Of a stretch of DNA of 64,000 nt, positions 18,875 to 27,426 are shown in pieces. Origin of the DNA: JBCFBK01 sp038562555 (GTDB taxonomy: Bacteria; Bacteroidota; Bacteroidia; Bacteroidales; Prolixibacteraceae); the NCBI GenBank assembly GCA_038562555.1, contig JBCFBK010000007.1, positions 92,017 to 156,016 of the forward strand, read 5' to 3'. Below the pieces are notes generated by a model, which saw only the letters and a program-made list of their open reading frames with translations, made no database searches and was not told the origin of the DNA. Within the stretch, counting starts at the first letter, position 1. Each line of letters begins with the position of its first letter. Position numbers and translations under genes: made by a program.

Positions 18875-21800
18875 TTAGAATGTAATATTAACTCCAACGG
18901 TATAGGTTTTCAGCATCGGATAGCTGTAGCCGTCCTCCATATTTGTATTATCGGCCACGTCACCGTCACCCGATTCGATCACTTCAGGATCGAAATTCGT
19001 GGTGTGTTTGGTCAGCCCGGAAAGGGTCCACAGGTTTTCTCCCGACACGTAAATTTTAAGTGCCGATATCTTAAGTTTAGAGGCCAATGCCGAAGGAATC
19101 GAATAATCGATCGTCATCGATTTCAACCGGACGTATGCCGCATTTTGCAAATACCTGTTATTCTTCACACCCATAGGTTTACTGGTTGAATTGGCCATGT
19201 AGGTCCGTTGACGCGGCCAGTATGCATTCGGGTCCTCATTGACTCCTTCGATCCACATATTGCCCACCTGGTCGGTTGGGTAGTAACCGTAATGACGGTT
19301 ATATTGTCCCCAGAAATAACCGGATTCAATGTCCGGATACCAGTCGCGTTTTCCCACGCCCTGAAAGAATGCATTCAGCCCAAAACCGCTGTAGTTTCCT
19401 CCCAGGTTTAATCCAAACTGGTAACGTTGTTCCGTATTTCCGATGATGCTCAGGTCGCCGTGGTCATCCAGTGTGTTCTGTCCCCTGTAGATTTCTTCAT
19501 CACCATCCAGATTTTTAAATTTCAGGTCACCGGGAAGCAGAATTTTCCCTTTTGAAACCGGAATTTTGGACTGACTGGGATGACCTGCTATTTCTTCAGC
19601 ACTGGTAAATAATCCTTCGATGGTATAACCCCAGATGTCTCCGATACGTTGTCCGTCATAGTACGAGCTGAGCGACTTGATTTCATTGCCCACATATTTG
19701 GTAATCCAGCTCTGGCTGTCCCAAAGCATAAACTTCACGTTATAAGAAAAATCCTTGCCAGCCAGATCAAATCGGTCTTTCCAGCCAACGGTCAGTTCCC
19801 AGCCAAGGGTTTTTAAATCGGCATAGTTCCCTTTCGGTGCACCGACACCCAACGCCTGGGGAAGATCAGGTCCGGAAACATACATATCAGTCGTATTTCT
19901 GCGGTACGCGTCAAAGCCCAGACTAAGCCTGGCGTTCAGCAAGTCGGCATCAAGTCCGATATTGTAAGTGGTCGCCTTCTCCCAGGTCAGATTCGCAGGC
20001 ACCAGATTTGGCATCCATGTCGATGTTTGGAAACCACCGTTCAGCAGGGTTGACGTTCGGGCCACATCCATCAGCTCCAGGAATTCATACGGGTCAACAT
20101 TTCCATTTCCTAAAGTACCGGCAGAAACCCTGATTTTTAAATTATCGAGCCAGTTCCTGGTATTTTTCATAAAAGCTTCGTCCGAAATACGCCAGCCAAA
20201 CGATGCCGACGGGAAGATGCCCCACTGCTCATTAACCGGAAACTTGGAAGAGCCGTCATAACGCCCGCTTACTTCGACCAGGTATTTGCCTTTAAAGGCG
20301 TAATTCGCCCTTGCAAAAACACCGATAAATCCCCAGTCCTCGCTTCGTTCTTCCATCACGTAATTGATCCCGTCCATCAGGATAAAATTGGGTTTATCCG
20401 GGTATAAATAACCATCCCGCCGGTTGTACAGATTTCTCCGGTTGGAGGATTCTATATTTCCCCCCAGCAGAACATTTAACACGTGATCCGCGCCAAGCTT
20501 CGGCGTCAGGTTAGCTGTAAAATTGGTTGCAAAAAAATTGGTTTCCTGATTCCACATCCTTCGCAGCGACTGTCCTTTTTCCTCGAAAATTTCCGGTCCC
20601 CGGCTATAAGGTGCATACCGGTTAACGCGGGTCCGCTGATAATCTTTGTAGCTGTATGTACCGTCCCACTTCAGGGTCAGCACATCTCTTACCGGAACAT
20701 AGGTTAAGCCAAGTGTATTTTTGACATTCAGGGTATTATCATCCTGAAAAGAGGTTTTGTTGTGAAAATCACCCACGCCATTATAAATAGCGTTGTAGGT
20801 ATAGGTTCCGTCGGGATTAAACAAGGTCGCTACCGGGAATCCCTGGTGCTCCAGGTTTCGCTGAACCAGTTCGTCGGCGTACGACATCAGCGGGTAACGA
20901 TACGTGGTATAATCGAGCGACAGGTTATTGTCGATCGTCAGCTTCGGACTGATTTTGATCTGGCCCTTGGCCCTCAGGTTATAACGGTCAAGATCATCCG
21001 AATTGTAGCGGTAAATCCCGTCCTGCGAGAAATACCTCCCAGAAATATAATAGCTCGACTGGTCGTTACCGCCGTTGATACTGATTTTATGATCCGTGCT
21101 CTGGGTCCAGTCCTTGTAGAGTAACTTATTCCAATCCGTATTGCCAAAATATTCATACAGCCCGTCGTCGGTTACCCGGGTGCGGGGCAACTCCGGATTG
21201 TCATTGCGCCGTTTCAGCTCATCATACCAGGTCCTTGAAAAAGGAAACACATTATTAATGGTTGTTGGATCTGATGCGGAATAATCATTATAGCCATAAT
21301 AGGCATTTAAGAATGAGGTTGTCCAGTCATACCCGTTCGTGACAAAAGAAGGTTTTACCGTTCTTGTTAGAAACGACATATTCCCGTCATAGTTCACTTT
21401 TACGCCACCCTTGTTTACGCGTTTTGTCGTGATCAGCACGACACCGAAGGTACCCCTGACACCGTAAACAGCAGCAGAGGACGCATCTTTCAGTACAGAT
21501 ACGCTTTCCACATCCTGCGGGTTGATCGTACTGGGATCGCCTTCCACGCCATCGATCAGGATCAGGGCACTCCCGCCCGCGCCGATCGATGTTTCACCCC
21601 TTACGTTATACGATGCGTTCCGGCTTGGTTTTCCGTCGCGCATGGTAATGTTCAGGTTTGGGATCTGGCCCTGCAAACTGCGGGTAATACTTGGATTGGG
21701 ACGGCCTTCGATCGCCTCGGAGGTAATGTGGTCGACCGCACCGATCAGATCCCTCTTTTTAGCCGTGCCGTATCCGATTACCACGACCTCATCTATTTTT

Positions 21801-22171
21801 GAAAGATCACTCTTCAATGTAACATCCAGTACCGATTTGCCGGTGATGTCCAGGGTTGTTGCAACAAAACCAATATAAGAGAAGGTCAGTGTGGACTGAT
21901 TTTCCGGAACGCGGATGGTAAATTTTCCGTCTGCGTCGGTTATAGTTCCGTTTGTTGTACCGGTAATATAAACGGTAGCACCAATCAGCGGCAAACCATC
22001 GCTATCCCTGACAACCCCCGTTATCGGGCGGGTTTGCTGAGAAACCGACTCAGCCCTGGTCCCGGCCAACCCTTTTTCTTCTGCACGAAGCATCATGCTT
22101 CCGGCAAAGAAGAAGGCGACCGCGAAACTAAAAACAGGAAAATACTTCCGTAATCTGTATTTAAAGTTCAT
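18875..22171 (-). CDS. SusC/RagA family TonB-dependent transporter (operon B)
   Basis: 1098 residues. Signal peptide at 10-30, carboxypeptidase-regulatory-like domain at about 50-130 (ITGVVRDSDGLPLIGATV), then DEVVVIGYGTAKKRDLIGAV, plug with VNVRGE-like YNVRGETSIGAGGSALILID and VSVLKDASSAAVYGVRG, barrel ending TYTVGVNITF. No STN domain. Second gene of operon B, about 60 bp behind a lipoprotein of unknown function. Sequence similarity to the operon A SusC is only at family level, so the two pairs may take different ligands or sizes of one polymer. Confidence 0.95.
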   Translation of the reverse strand: MNFKYRLRKYFPVFSFAVAFFFAGSMMLRAEEKGLAGTRAESVSQQTRPITGVVRDSDGLPLIGATVYITGTTNGTITDADGKFTIRVPENQSTLTFSYIGFVATTLDITGKSVLDVTLKSDLSKIDEVVVIGYGTAKKRDLIGAVDHITSEAIEGRPNPSITRSLQGQIPNLNITMRDGKPSRNASYNVRGETSIGAGGSALILIDGVEGDPSTINPQDVESVSVLKDASSAAVYGVRGTFGVVLITTKRVNKGGVKVNYDGNMSFLTRTVKPSFVTNGYDWTTSFLNAYYGYNDYSASDPTTINNVFPFSRTWYDELKRRNDNPELPRTRVTDDGLYEYFGNTDWNKLLYKDWTQSTDHKISINGGNDQSSYYISGRYFSQDGIYRYNSDDLDRYNLRAKGQIKISPKLTIDNNLSLDYTTYRYPLMSYADELVQRNLEHQGFPVATLFNPDGTYTYNAIYNGVGDFHNKTSFQDDNTLNVKNTLGLTYVPVRDVLTLKWDGTYSYKDYQRTRVNRYAPYSRGPEIFEEKGQSLRRMWNQETNFFATNFTANLTPKLGADHVLNVLLGGNIESSNRRNLYNRRDGYLYPDKPNFILMDGINYVMEERSEDWGFIGVFARANYAFKGKYLVEVSGRYDGSSKFPVNEQWGIFPSASFGWRISDEAFMKNTRNWLDNLKIRVSAGTLGNGNVDPYEFLELMDVARTSTLLNGGFQTSTWMPNLVPANLTWEKATTYNIGLDADLLNARLSLGFDAYRRNTTDMYVSGPDLPQALGVGAPKGNYADLKTLGWELTVGWKDRFDLAGKDFSYNVKFMLWDSQSWITKYVGNEIKSLSSYYDGQRIGDIWGYTIEGLFTSAEEIAGHPSQSKIPVSKGKILLPGDLKFKNLDGDEEIYRGQNTLDDHGDLSIIGNTEQRYQFGLNLGGNYSGFGLNAFFQGVGKRDWYPDIESGYFWGQYNRHYGYYPTDQVGNMWIEGVNEDPNAYWPRQRTYMANSTSKPMGVKNNRYLQNAAYVRLKSMTIDYSIPSALASKLKISALKIYVSGENLWTLSGLTKHTTNFDPEVIESGDGDVADNTNMEDGYSYPMLKTYTVGVNITF

Positions 22172-22230
22172 AATAATAGTCAGTTAGAGTTTTATATTCT
22201 GATTCATGAAATGCATAAAATGAATTTTAA

Positions 22231-23712
22231 TTATTTATCAGTAAACATGGTGCAGTCGGAAGCATTTTCAATATCCGAGACAGAAGCTCCCGGGAGATCT
22301 TTCAGGTTAAATACGAAGGGCGTTCCGCTTCTGGGGATAAGCCACTCGGTTGGGGTTACCTCTCCGCCCAGCTTGATGAAAACACCCACATCCTGTGCAG
22401 CAACCGGGAACAAAAAGGTGTTGGTTCCCTGCCCGAACATCGTCTGAGCGCCATCGGTGCCGGTCCGGCTGTATATATCGTTGTCGGGGACCTGATAAGC
22501 CTCGTAGGTGACCTGGGTTCCAAAGAAGATGGCGTCGGCCGGAATTGTGCTTTCGTCGACCTGTGTTCCTTTAAATACAGCTATGCCGTCAGGGGAGCTT
22601 TTGGTAACCGTCAGTTGTGATTTTCCTGATCCGTTACCCAGAAGGCCACCACCATCTTTTGGTGCGCCATTACCATTTCCACCCGGAGTCACGGCATAGT
22701 CAACTCCCCAGAATTTATCCGGGCCAAGCTGCGGACTACCCGCAAGCAGATAATAACTGCAGATCATCCGGGAATTACCGCCTACATAGAAGTATTGCCC
22801 CTTACTGACCGAGCCGCTGGTCAGATTGATCTGGTAGACTTTTTTACTTGCAGCATCATAAACGCCGTCAGCCCAACCGTACGCTGTCGGTGTTCCCGAA
22901 TTGGTAAAGACAACACTGTAAGGGTCGACCGTAAAATCAATATCTTTCAAAGCCAGAAGCTGGGCATATTCATACTGACCCGGATGAACGAAGCCATCGC
23001 CGGATACGGCTCCTGTTTTCGGGCTGTCAGATCCTCTTGGGTCATTTACGAAACCTGTGATTACAATTGCAGTATTATGAAAGATCCTGCGGATAATAAA
23101 GGTTTCAGCATTCGCAGATTCAGCGCCGACATTGGATACGGCCTGCTTGAAAACAGAACTGTTTTCCTCGTCATAAACATAAACGTTATAAGTGCCAACC
23201 ACCGTCCTGGCAAATATGACTTTGCCTTGCGTGTCAGACTGTCCCTCTTTTATCAATACGGGATTGGCATCGGTGGTATATAAAGCGACTTTTCGGTCTG
23301 CAATCGGGTTTTGCCTGTTATCGGCCAAGGTGACCGTAAAATCATAGTTTTCCACATATACGTCAATCGACCATTCAAAAGCATTCAGCGAATTATCCTT
23401 TTGAACGGTGATTTCCTTTGTTCCCAATTCCTCACCGGCTGCGTTAAACGCTTTAAGGATGTAATCCCGGGGTTCAAGGCTTTTAATACTGCCTTTCCCC
23501 AGTACTGAAGTATAAACAGAATCGACAACAAAACCGGGGTTCCGGTCGCTGTAATATAACTTCAGCCAAATTCCCGACAAGGAAACACTTTCATTATTCA
23601 CCACGGAGAAACTGCAATCATTAATCTCCGGATATGCAGGATCTTCAAAATCATCGCAAGCTGTCAGGAAAACAGTTGCAATAAAAAGAATCAAAAAACA
23701 CGTTTGTTTCAT
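22231..23712 (-). CDS. Uncharacterised surface lipoprotein, first gene of operon B
   Basis: 493 residues; lipobox VFLTAC around Cys19. I do not recognise a full-length family. Residues about 25-200 look like tandem beta-sandwich modules; one (about 110-185: YDFTVTLADNRQNPIADRKV) has the form of a CNA-B/carboxypeptidase-regulatory fold. The C-terminal half holds a Gly/Asn-rich loop (GGNGNGAPKDGGG) and ends in a compact beta-rich part. The position ahead of SusC and SusD and the lipid anchor suggest a surface-exposed partner of the SusCD complex, perhaps a binding protein. It is directly behind the operator-flanked promoter. Confidence 0.75.
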   Translation of the reverse strand: MKQTCFLILFIATVFLTACDDFEDPAYPEINDCSFSVVNNESVSLSGIWLKLYYSDRNPGFVVDSVYTSVLGKGSIKSLEPRDYILKAFNAAGEELGTKEITVQKDNSLNAFEWSIDVYVENYDFTVTLADNRQNPIADRKVALYTTDANPVLIKEGQSDTQGKVIFARTVVGTYNVYVYDEENSSVFKQAVSNVGAESANAETFIIRRIFHNTAIVITGFVNDPRGSDSPKTGAVSGDGFVHPGQYEYAQLLALKDIDFTVDPYSVVFTNSGTPTAYGWADGVYDAASKKVYQINLTSGSVSKGQYFYVGGNSRMICSYYLLAGSPQLGPDKFWGVDYAVTPGGNGNGAPKDGGGLLGNGSGKSQLTVTKSSPDGIAVFKGTQVDESTIPADAIFFGTQVTYEAYQVPDNDIYSRTGTDGAQTMFGQGTNTFLFPVAAQDVGVFIKLGGEVTPTEWLIPRSGTPFVFNLKDLPGASVSDIENASDCTMFTDK

Positions 23713-23865
23713 AAATTTGGGTTTTGCTTTATTTATATTTTTATATTGCCAATTTCATTTCTTATTCCTTCTGTTCAAATACACCGACCAGCTCTTTCCT
23801 TTTTCATTATCTTTGACAGTTATTCATTCATGATATTTTGTTTACAACAAGACTGAGGTCTACAC

Positions 23866-23938
23866 TTTCGTTTTATGACCGTAAAGATATCAAAATCGAT
23901 ATTAAAGAACAAATAAAAATTCATCAAATTTCGTTTGA
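23866..23938 (-). promoter_or_regulatory. Operon B promoter with paired TTTCGTTT operator boxes
   Basis: Minus-strand -33 TTTG (complement of 23910-23913), 20 bp spacer, -7 TATCTTTA (complement of 23882-23889). Boxes TTTCGTTTTA at 23866-23875 and TTTCGTTTGA at 23929-23938 flank the promoter, 63 bp apart. Offsets from box 1 to -7, -33 and box 2 are 16, 44 and 63, against 16, 44 and 62 at operon A. A further AATCGTTTTT at 23982 has a counterpart AATCATTTTA at 14130, both 53 bp past box 2. The leader to the first ATG is about 160 nt. Nothing else gene-like is seen in the 471 bp gap to the DeoR gene. Confidence 0.65.
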
Positions 23939-24066
23939 TATACTTTTTAGATTGTTTTCAAGTCAAAATCCCCACAACAAGAATCGTTTTTGCATACTAT
24001 TTCTTCAGGCATCCTTAGAATACGAAAGATTTTTTCATTAACGGAAGATATTTTAAACCAGTGAGC

Positions 24067-24159
24067 GAAAACGAAACTTCTTTAGGGTTTCTTTCGTCCG
24101 AAAAGGAAAATAAATATGCATGAATAGATTCGTGAAGAATTCAAAAAGTAATACATTTG
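24067..24159 (+). promoter_or_regulatory. deoR-family regulator promoter with possible autoregulatory box
   Basis: A perfect -7 element TACATTTG lies at 24152-24159, about 25 bp before the ATG; the -33 position holds ATTCG, a weak match. Upstream, GAAAACGAAA (24067-24076, a TTTCGTTTTC box on the other strand) faces TTTCGTCCGA (24092-24101), forming an imperfect inverted pair of the same box type found at operons A and B. Autoregulation is inferred. Confidence 0.5.
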
Positions 24160-24183
24160 TAGTAAGCACAAATAGATACGAAT

Positions 24184-24948
24184 ATGTTAAGCATTGCAGA
24201 AAGACACAAATACATTCTGGATTCCTTACACAGGAATGGTTTTATTACGGTATCGGATATTGCAAAAGAATTGGATGTAACGCCGGTGACTGTGAGAAAA
24301 GATCTCAAATATCTGGAGGAAAAAAAATTACTGTATCGTACCCATGGCAGTGCAAGCCCGGTCAATCCGCATACCTCGGATATAGACCTGCATGTGAAGG
24401 AAAAAATAAAGATCGGTGAAAAGAAAAGGATTGCCGAAGCGGCCTGCCATTTGATTGAACCCAACGATTCCATCATCATCGGATCCGGGTCGACCGTACA
24501 AACGTTCGCAGAAGAGCTAAAACCAACCAGCCACCTCACCGTGGTCACGGCGTCACTGAAGACATCGATCCTGCTTACCGACCTGGACAATGTGGAAGTA
24601 ATCCAATTGGGCGGGATCGTCAGGAAAAACTCCTTCTCGGTAGTTGGTGATTTTGCTAACCGTATATTCGATGTGCTGACCTGCTCCAAGCTTTTTCTGG
24701 GTGTAGACGGCATTGATTTTGAAAACGGGGTGACGAATTCAAATATTGAAGAGGCCATATTAAACAAAAAGATGATGGAGGCCTCACTGCGTACGATTAT
24801 TCTTGCCGATTCAAGTAAATTCGGAAAGCGCGGCTTTGGTAAAATCTGTAATCTCGATGAGATCGATGTGATCATCACCGATTCCGGTTTACCGGCTGCA
24901 ACGGCAAAACGTCTCGAGGAACTCGGCGTTGAACTGATCGTGGTTTAA
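24184..24948 (+). CDS. DeoR/GlpR-family transcriptional regulator
   Basis: 254 residues, the normal length. N-terminal winged helix-turn-helix at about 5-57 with the DeoR signature VSDIAKELDVTPVTVRKDLK; C-terminal DeoRC sensor domain from about 75, including IGSGSTVQTFAEEL, QLGGIVRKNSFSVVGDFA, FLGVDGID and ILADSSKFGK. Members such as GlpR sense phosphorylated sugars or glycerol-3-phosphate and repress catabolic operons. It is divergent from operon B, and TTTCGTTT boxes before operons A, B and its own gene make it the obvious regulator. The effector is unknown; a glycerol phosphate is a reasonable guess. Confidence 0.9.
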   Translation: MLSIAERHKYILDSLHRNGFITVSDIAKELDVTPVTVRKDLKYLEEKKLLYRTHGSASPVNPHTSDIDLHVKEKIKIGEKKRIAEAACHLIEPNDSIIIGSGSTVQTFAEELKPTSHLTVVTASLKTSILLTDLDNVEVIQLGGIVRKNSFSVVGDFANRIFDVLTCSKLFLGVDGIDFENGVTNSNIEEAILNKKMMEASLRTIILADSSKFGKRGFGKICNLDEIDVIITDSGLPAATAKRLEELGVELIVV

Positions 24949-25029
24949 CCATAATTGTTATACATAAACGGTAAAAGCGATTCTGCAGGGTCGGCAAAAC
25001 CATTCCAAAAGTATAACCGAATCTAAAGA

Positions 25030-26025
25030 ATGATGAAAAGGAACAGTTTTTTTCTATTCGCAGCGATTGTTTTAATGATTGCTTTTAACCCGGCATATTC
25101 AGCCAAACCTGTAAAAGTCATTTTCGACACGGACATGGGACCTGATTTTGATGATATCGGAGCGATCACCGTGCTGCATGCCCTCGCTGCCAATGGAGAA
25201 TGTGAAATCCTGGCCTGCGCCGCCAGTGACCGGTATCCGACCATCGCTCCTACCATCGACGCGTTTAACAGGTATTTCGGTCGTCCTGAAATTCCTGTCG
25301 GAGCGGCAGTTGCGGGTGCACCTGATTTTTCATGTCCCAATCACTGGAATGACTCCATCGCAGAACGGTTTTTGCCGGCACCCAAAACAAATGCAGACTA
25401 CCCGCCGGCCGTTGAAGTTTACCGCAAAACGTTGGCGGCGCAACCTGACAGGAGTGTTACCATTATCAGTGTTGGTTTTATCAGTAATCTGGCCGCCCTG
25501 CTCAAATCGGCTCCTGATCAGTATTCGCCCTTAACTGGTATTGACCTCGTCCGGAAGAAAGTAAAGCAGTGGGTAACCATGGCCGGAGGCTTCCCTGAAG
25601 GAAGTGAATTCAACGTCAACCAGCACCCTGAAGCCTCTCTGGAAGCCTTCCGGAACTGGCCCACACCCATCCTCTTCAGCGGTTTCGAAATTGGCGATCG
25701 TATTTTTACGGGACGCAAACTGGCCGAGCAGGGTTCGGCAGACAGTCCGGTAGCCTGGGCTTTCCGGTATAATCTGGCCACCTACGAGAAAAAACCGCTT
25801 GAAAAAAGAAAATCCTGGGATCAGACGGCCGTGTTATGCGCTGTCAGAGACCCCGAAAAATACTTTTACGTGCAGGGTCCGGGGAGATTCGTCATTCATC
25901 CTGACGGCCGAAATGAGTGGGACCCGCAAACCGATGCCAGCCATTATTTTTTAGTCCATAAATATCCCTACCAAAAAATAGCCGATATCCTTGATGAACT
26001 GATGCTTTATGAACCGGGGAAATAA
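25030..26025 (+). CDS. Secreted nucleoside-hydrolase-family protein
   Basis: 331 residues with signal peptide (cleavage near AYSA, about residue 24). The inosine/uridine-preferring nucleoside hydrolase fold is shown by IFDTDMGPDFDDIGAI (about 31-46; the Asp cluster binds Ca2+), FNVNQHPEASLEAF in the middle, and SWDQTAVL near the C-terminus with the last metal Asp. Known members cleave N-glycosidic bonds of ribonucleosides. Exported Bacteroidota versions are often of unknown substrate. 81 bp after the DeoR gene on the same strand, with no promoter seen between, so probably cotranscribed with it. Convergent with the lyase gene that follows. Confidence 0.85.
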   Translation: MMKRNSFFLFAAIVLMIAFNPAYSAKPVKVIFDTDMGPDFDDIGAITVLHALAANGECEILACAASDRYPTIAPTIDAFNRYFGRPEIPVGAAVAGAPDFSCPNHWNDSIAERFLPAPKTNADYPPAVEVYRKTLAAQPDRSVTIISVGFISNLAALLKSAPDQYSPLTGIDLVRKKVKQWVTMAGGFPEGSEFNVNQHPEASLEAFRNWPTPILFSGFEIGDRIFTGRKLAEQGSADSPVAWAFRYNLATYEKKPLEKRKSWDQTAVLCAVRDPEKYFYVQGPGRFVIHPDGRNEWDPQTDASHYFLVHKYPYQKIADILDELMLYEPGK

Positions 26026-26044
26026 TATACCGGTTTACAGCAGA

Positions 26045-27238
26045 TCAATGGCCCGGACCGTCGACTCCCTGTCCGGCCAGCCAGATGACAGGATGCCGGA
26101 CAGGCAGATTCCGTATTACTTCCGGATGGGTCGGATTGGCCGGAAAACTCATATAGGTTTGCAGGTAAACTTCGTTTTGCCACGCGAATCCTGAAAAAAG
26201 CAGTGAAGATTGCCTTGCCGGCCATTCCTCCCAGATATATATGTCTTTGGCGAAAGGCCATCTTTCCTTAACGGCGATGTACGGATAGATAAAGTCCATT
26301 CCTTTTTTCAATGATCGTCCGTCAGGGGTGCAGTACTTCCATAGATTATCCTCCTGCGTCGATAAAATCTGTGCAATGGTACAGAAAGCATCCATATTAA
26401 AAAGCGAATAAGCGTAAGGCTTGGTCCGCTTTAACTCAAGGGGGAAACTGCCGTCGGCAGCCATTTGTCCGGGCAGCAAGACCTTCTTAAATCTGTTCCG
26501 GCACAACTCGACAACGGTCTGATCTCCGGTCAGCACCGCCATTATCGCAGCCGTTGCCACCCAACAGGTCCCGTGATTATTTTTCGCGTTCATTTCATCA
26601 ATTCCGTACGGATGAGTGGTCATCCAATGCAGGAAATCACCAAACCAGCTTTTTATCTTTTCCGATTCGCCGGCAGCAATACAACCGTTTTCAGATAAAA
26701 CATTAATTGACTGAGCAACCTCGACCAAATGATAGGCGTCAATCAGTCCTATCCCCCTGCCCGTGTACCGTCCGCTGATGGCCTGGGCAAAAAGCATGTG
26801 TGGATTCATTCGTGTCGTCGTATCGGTAAACCAGGCTGTCAGATGTTCCAACGCTTTTTCGGCATATTCCGGCTCTTTAGTCAGCAACCAGGCAGAGGTG
26901 AGCGTGGCGGTGATTTCACTCAACCGGATCAGGGCATGACGATGTGCTGAAAAATTATCAGGATTACTTTGTCCGTCTTTCTGGATGTATGGTCCACCCG
27001 GATTAGCCGGGTCGGGCCACCAGTAATCGCCCTCGGAATAAAAATCATGAATTCCGCCCGCGCTGCGCACGCACGGATACGAAGTCACCGTCTTTGGAGC
27101 TACCTTCAAAAGTGAGTCTGCCTTTGCAATTACGCTTTCACGGAGCTGCGCGATAAGTTTTTCCCGAAATATGTCTTTATGCTTTGCAGACACCGGAGAG
27201 GCGAGCAGTATCACGGACAAAAATAAAAGCCATTTCAT
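26045..27238 (-). CDS. Alginate-lyase-superfamily polysaccharide lyase (PL5/PL38-like)
   Basis: 397 residues from Met at 27238, where a signal peptide begins (cleavage near SPVSA); an in-frame ATG at 27301 would put 21 polar residues ahead of it and was rejected. (alpha/alpha)-toroid alginate_lyase fold: PDPANPGGPYIQKDG near 75-90, NFSAHRHALIRL near 95-107, and the catalytic-type NNHGTCW at about 220-226. Relatives cleave alginate (PL5) or alginate/glucuronan (PL38) by beta-elimination. The presence of a uronate-cleaving enzyme next to GH43 genes suggests a uronic-acid-bearing plant or algal glycan. It lies beyond a strong terminator, so it may be transcribed separately. Confidence 0.78.
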   Translation of the reverse strand: MKWLLFLSVILLASPVSAKHKDIFREKLIAQLRESVIAKADSLLKVAPKTVTSYPCVRSAGGIHDFYSEGDYWWPDPANPGGPYIQKDGQSNPDNFSAHRHALIRLSEITATLTSAWLLTKEPEYAEKALEHLTAWFTDTTTRMNPHMLFAQAISGRYTGRGIGLIDAYHLVEVAQSINVLSENGCIAAGESEKIKSWFGDFLHWMTTHPYGIDEMNAKNNHGTCWVATAAIMAVLTGDQTVVELCRNRFKKVLLPGQMAADGSFPLELKRTKPYAYSLFNMDAFCTIAQILSTQEDNLWKYCTPDGRSLKKGMDFIYPYIAVKERWPFAKDIYIWEEWPARQSSLLFSGFAWQNEVYLQTYMSFPANPTHPEVIRNLPVRHPVIWLAGQGVDGPGH

Positions 27239-27360
27239 CAGGTTCAGGTATTGATCGTTTAAGCTGATGAAGTTACCATTTATTTTCAGACTAATTTTCA
27301 TTGTTACCGGGGTTTTGACAAGTTATATCCGGTACTGCATATATTGGCTTTCTTCTGATC

Positions 27361-27406
27361 AAAAAAAGCAGGGTTGTATCAATTCATTTTGATACAACCC
27401 TGCTTT
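27361..27406 (-). terminator. Strong Rho-independent terminator of the region 2 PUL operon
   Basis: Arms 27365-27382 and 27389-27406 pair over about 16-18 bp (AAAGCAGGGTTGTATCAA against its complement) and a run of seven A (27361-27367), T on the minus-strand transcript, overlaps the distal arm. It lies 21 bp past the stop of the GH5-like gene. One of the clearest terminators in the window. Confidence 0.9.
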
Positions 27407-27426
27407 GTATAGCTCCGACAGATAAA

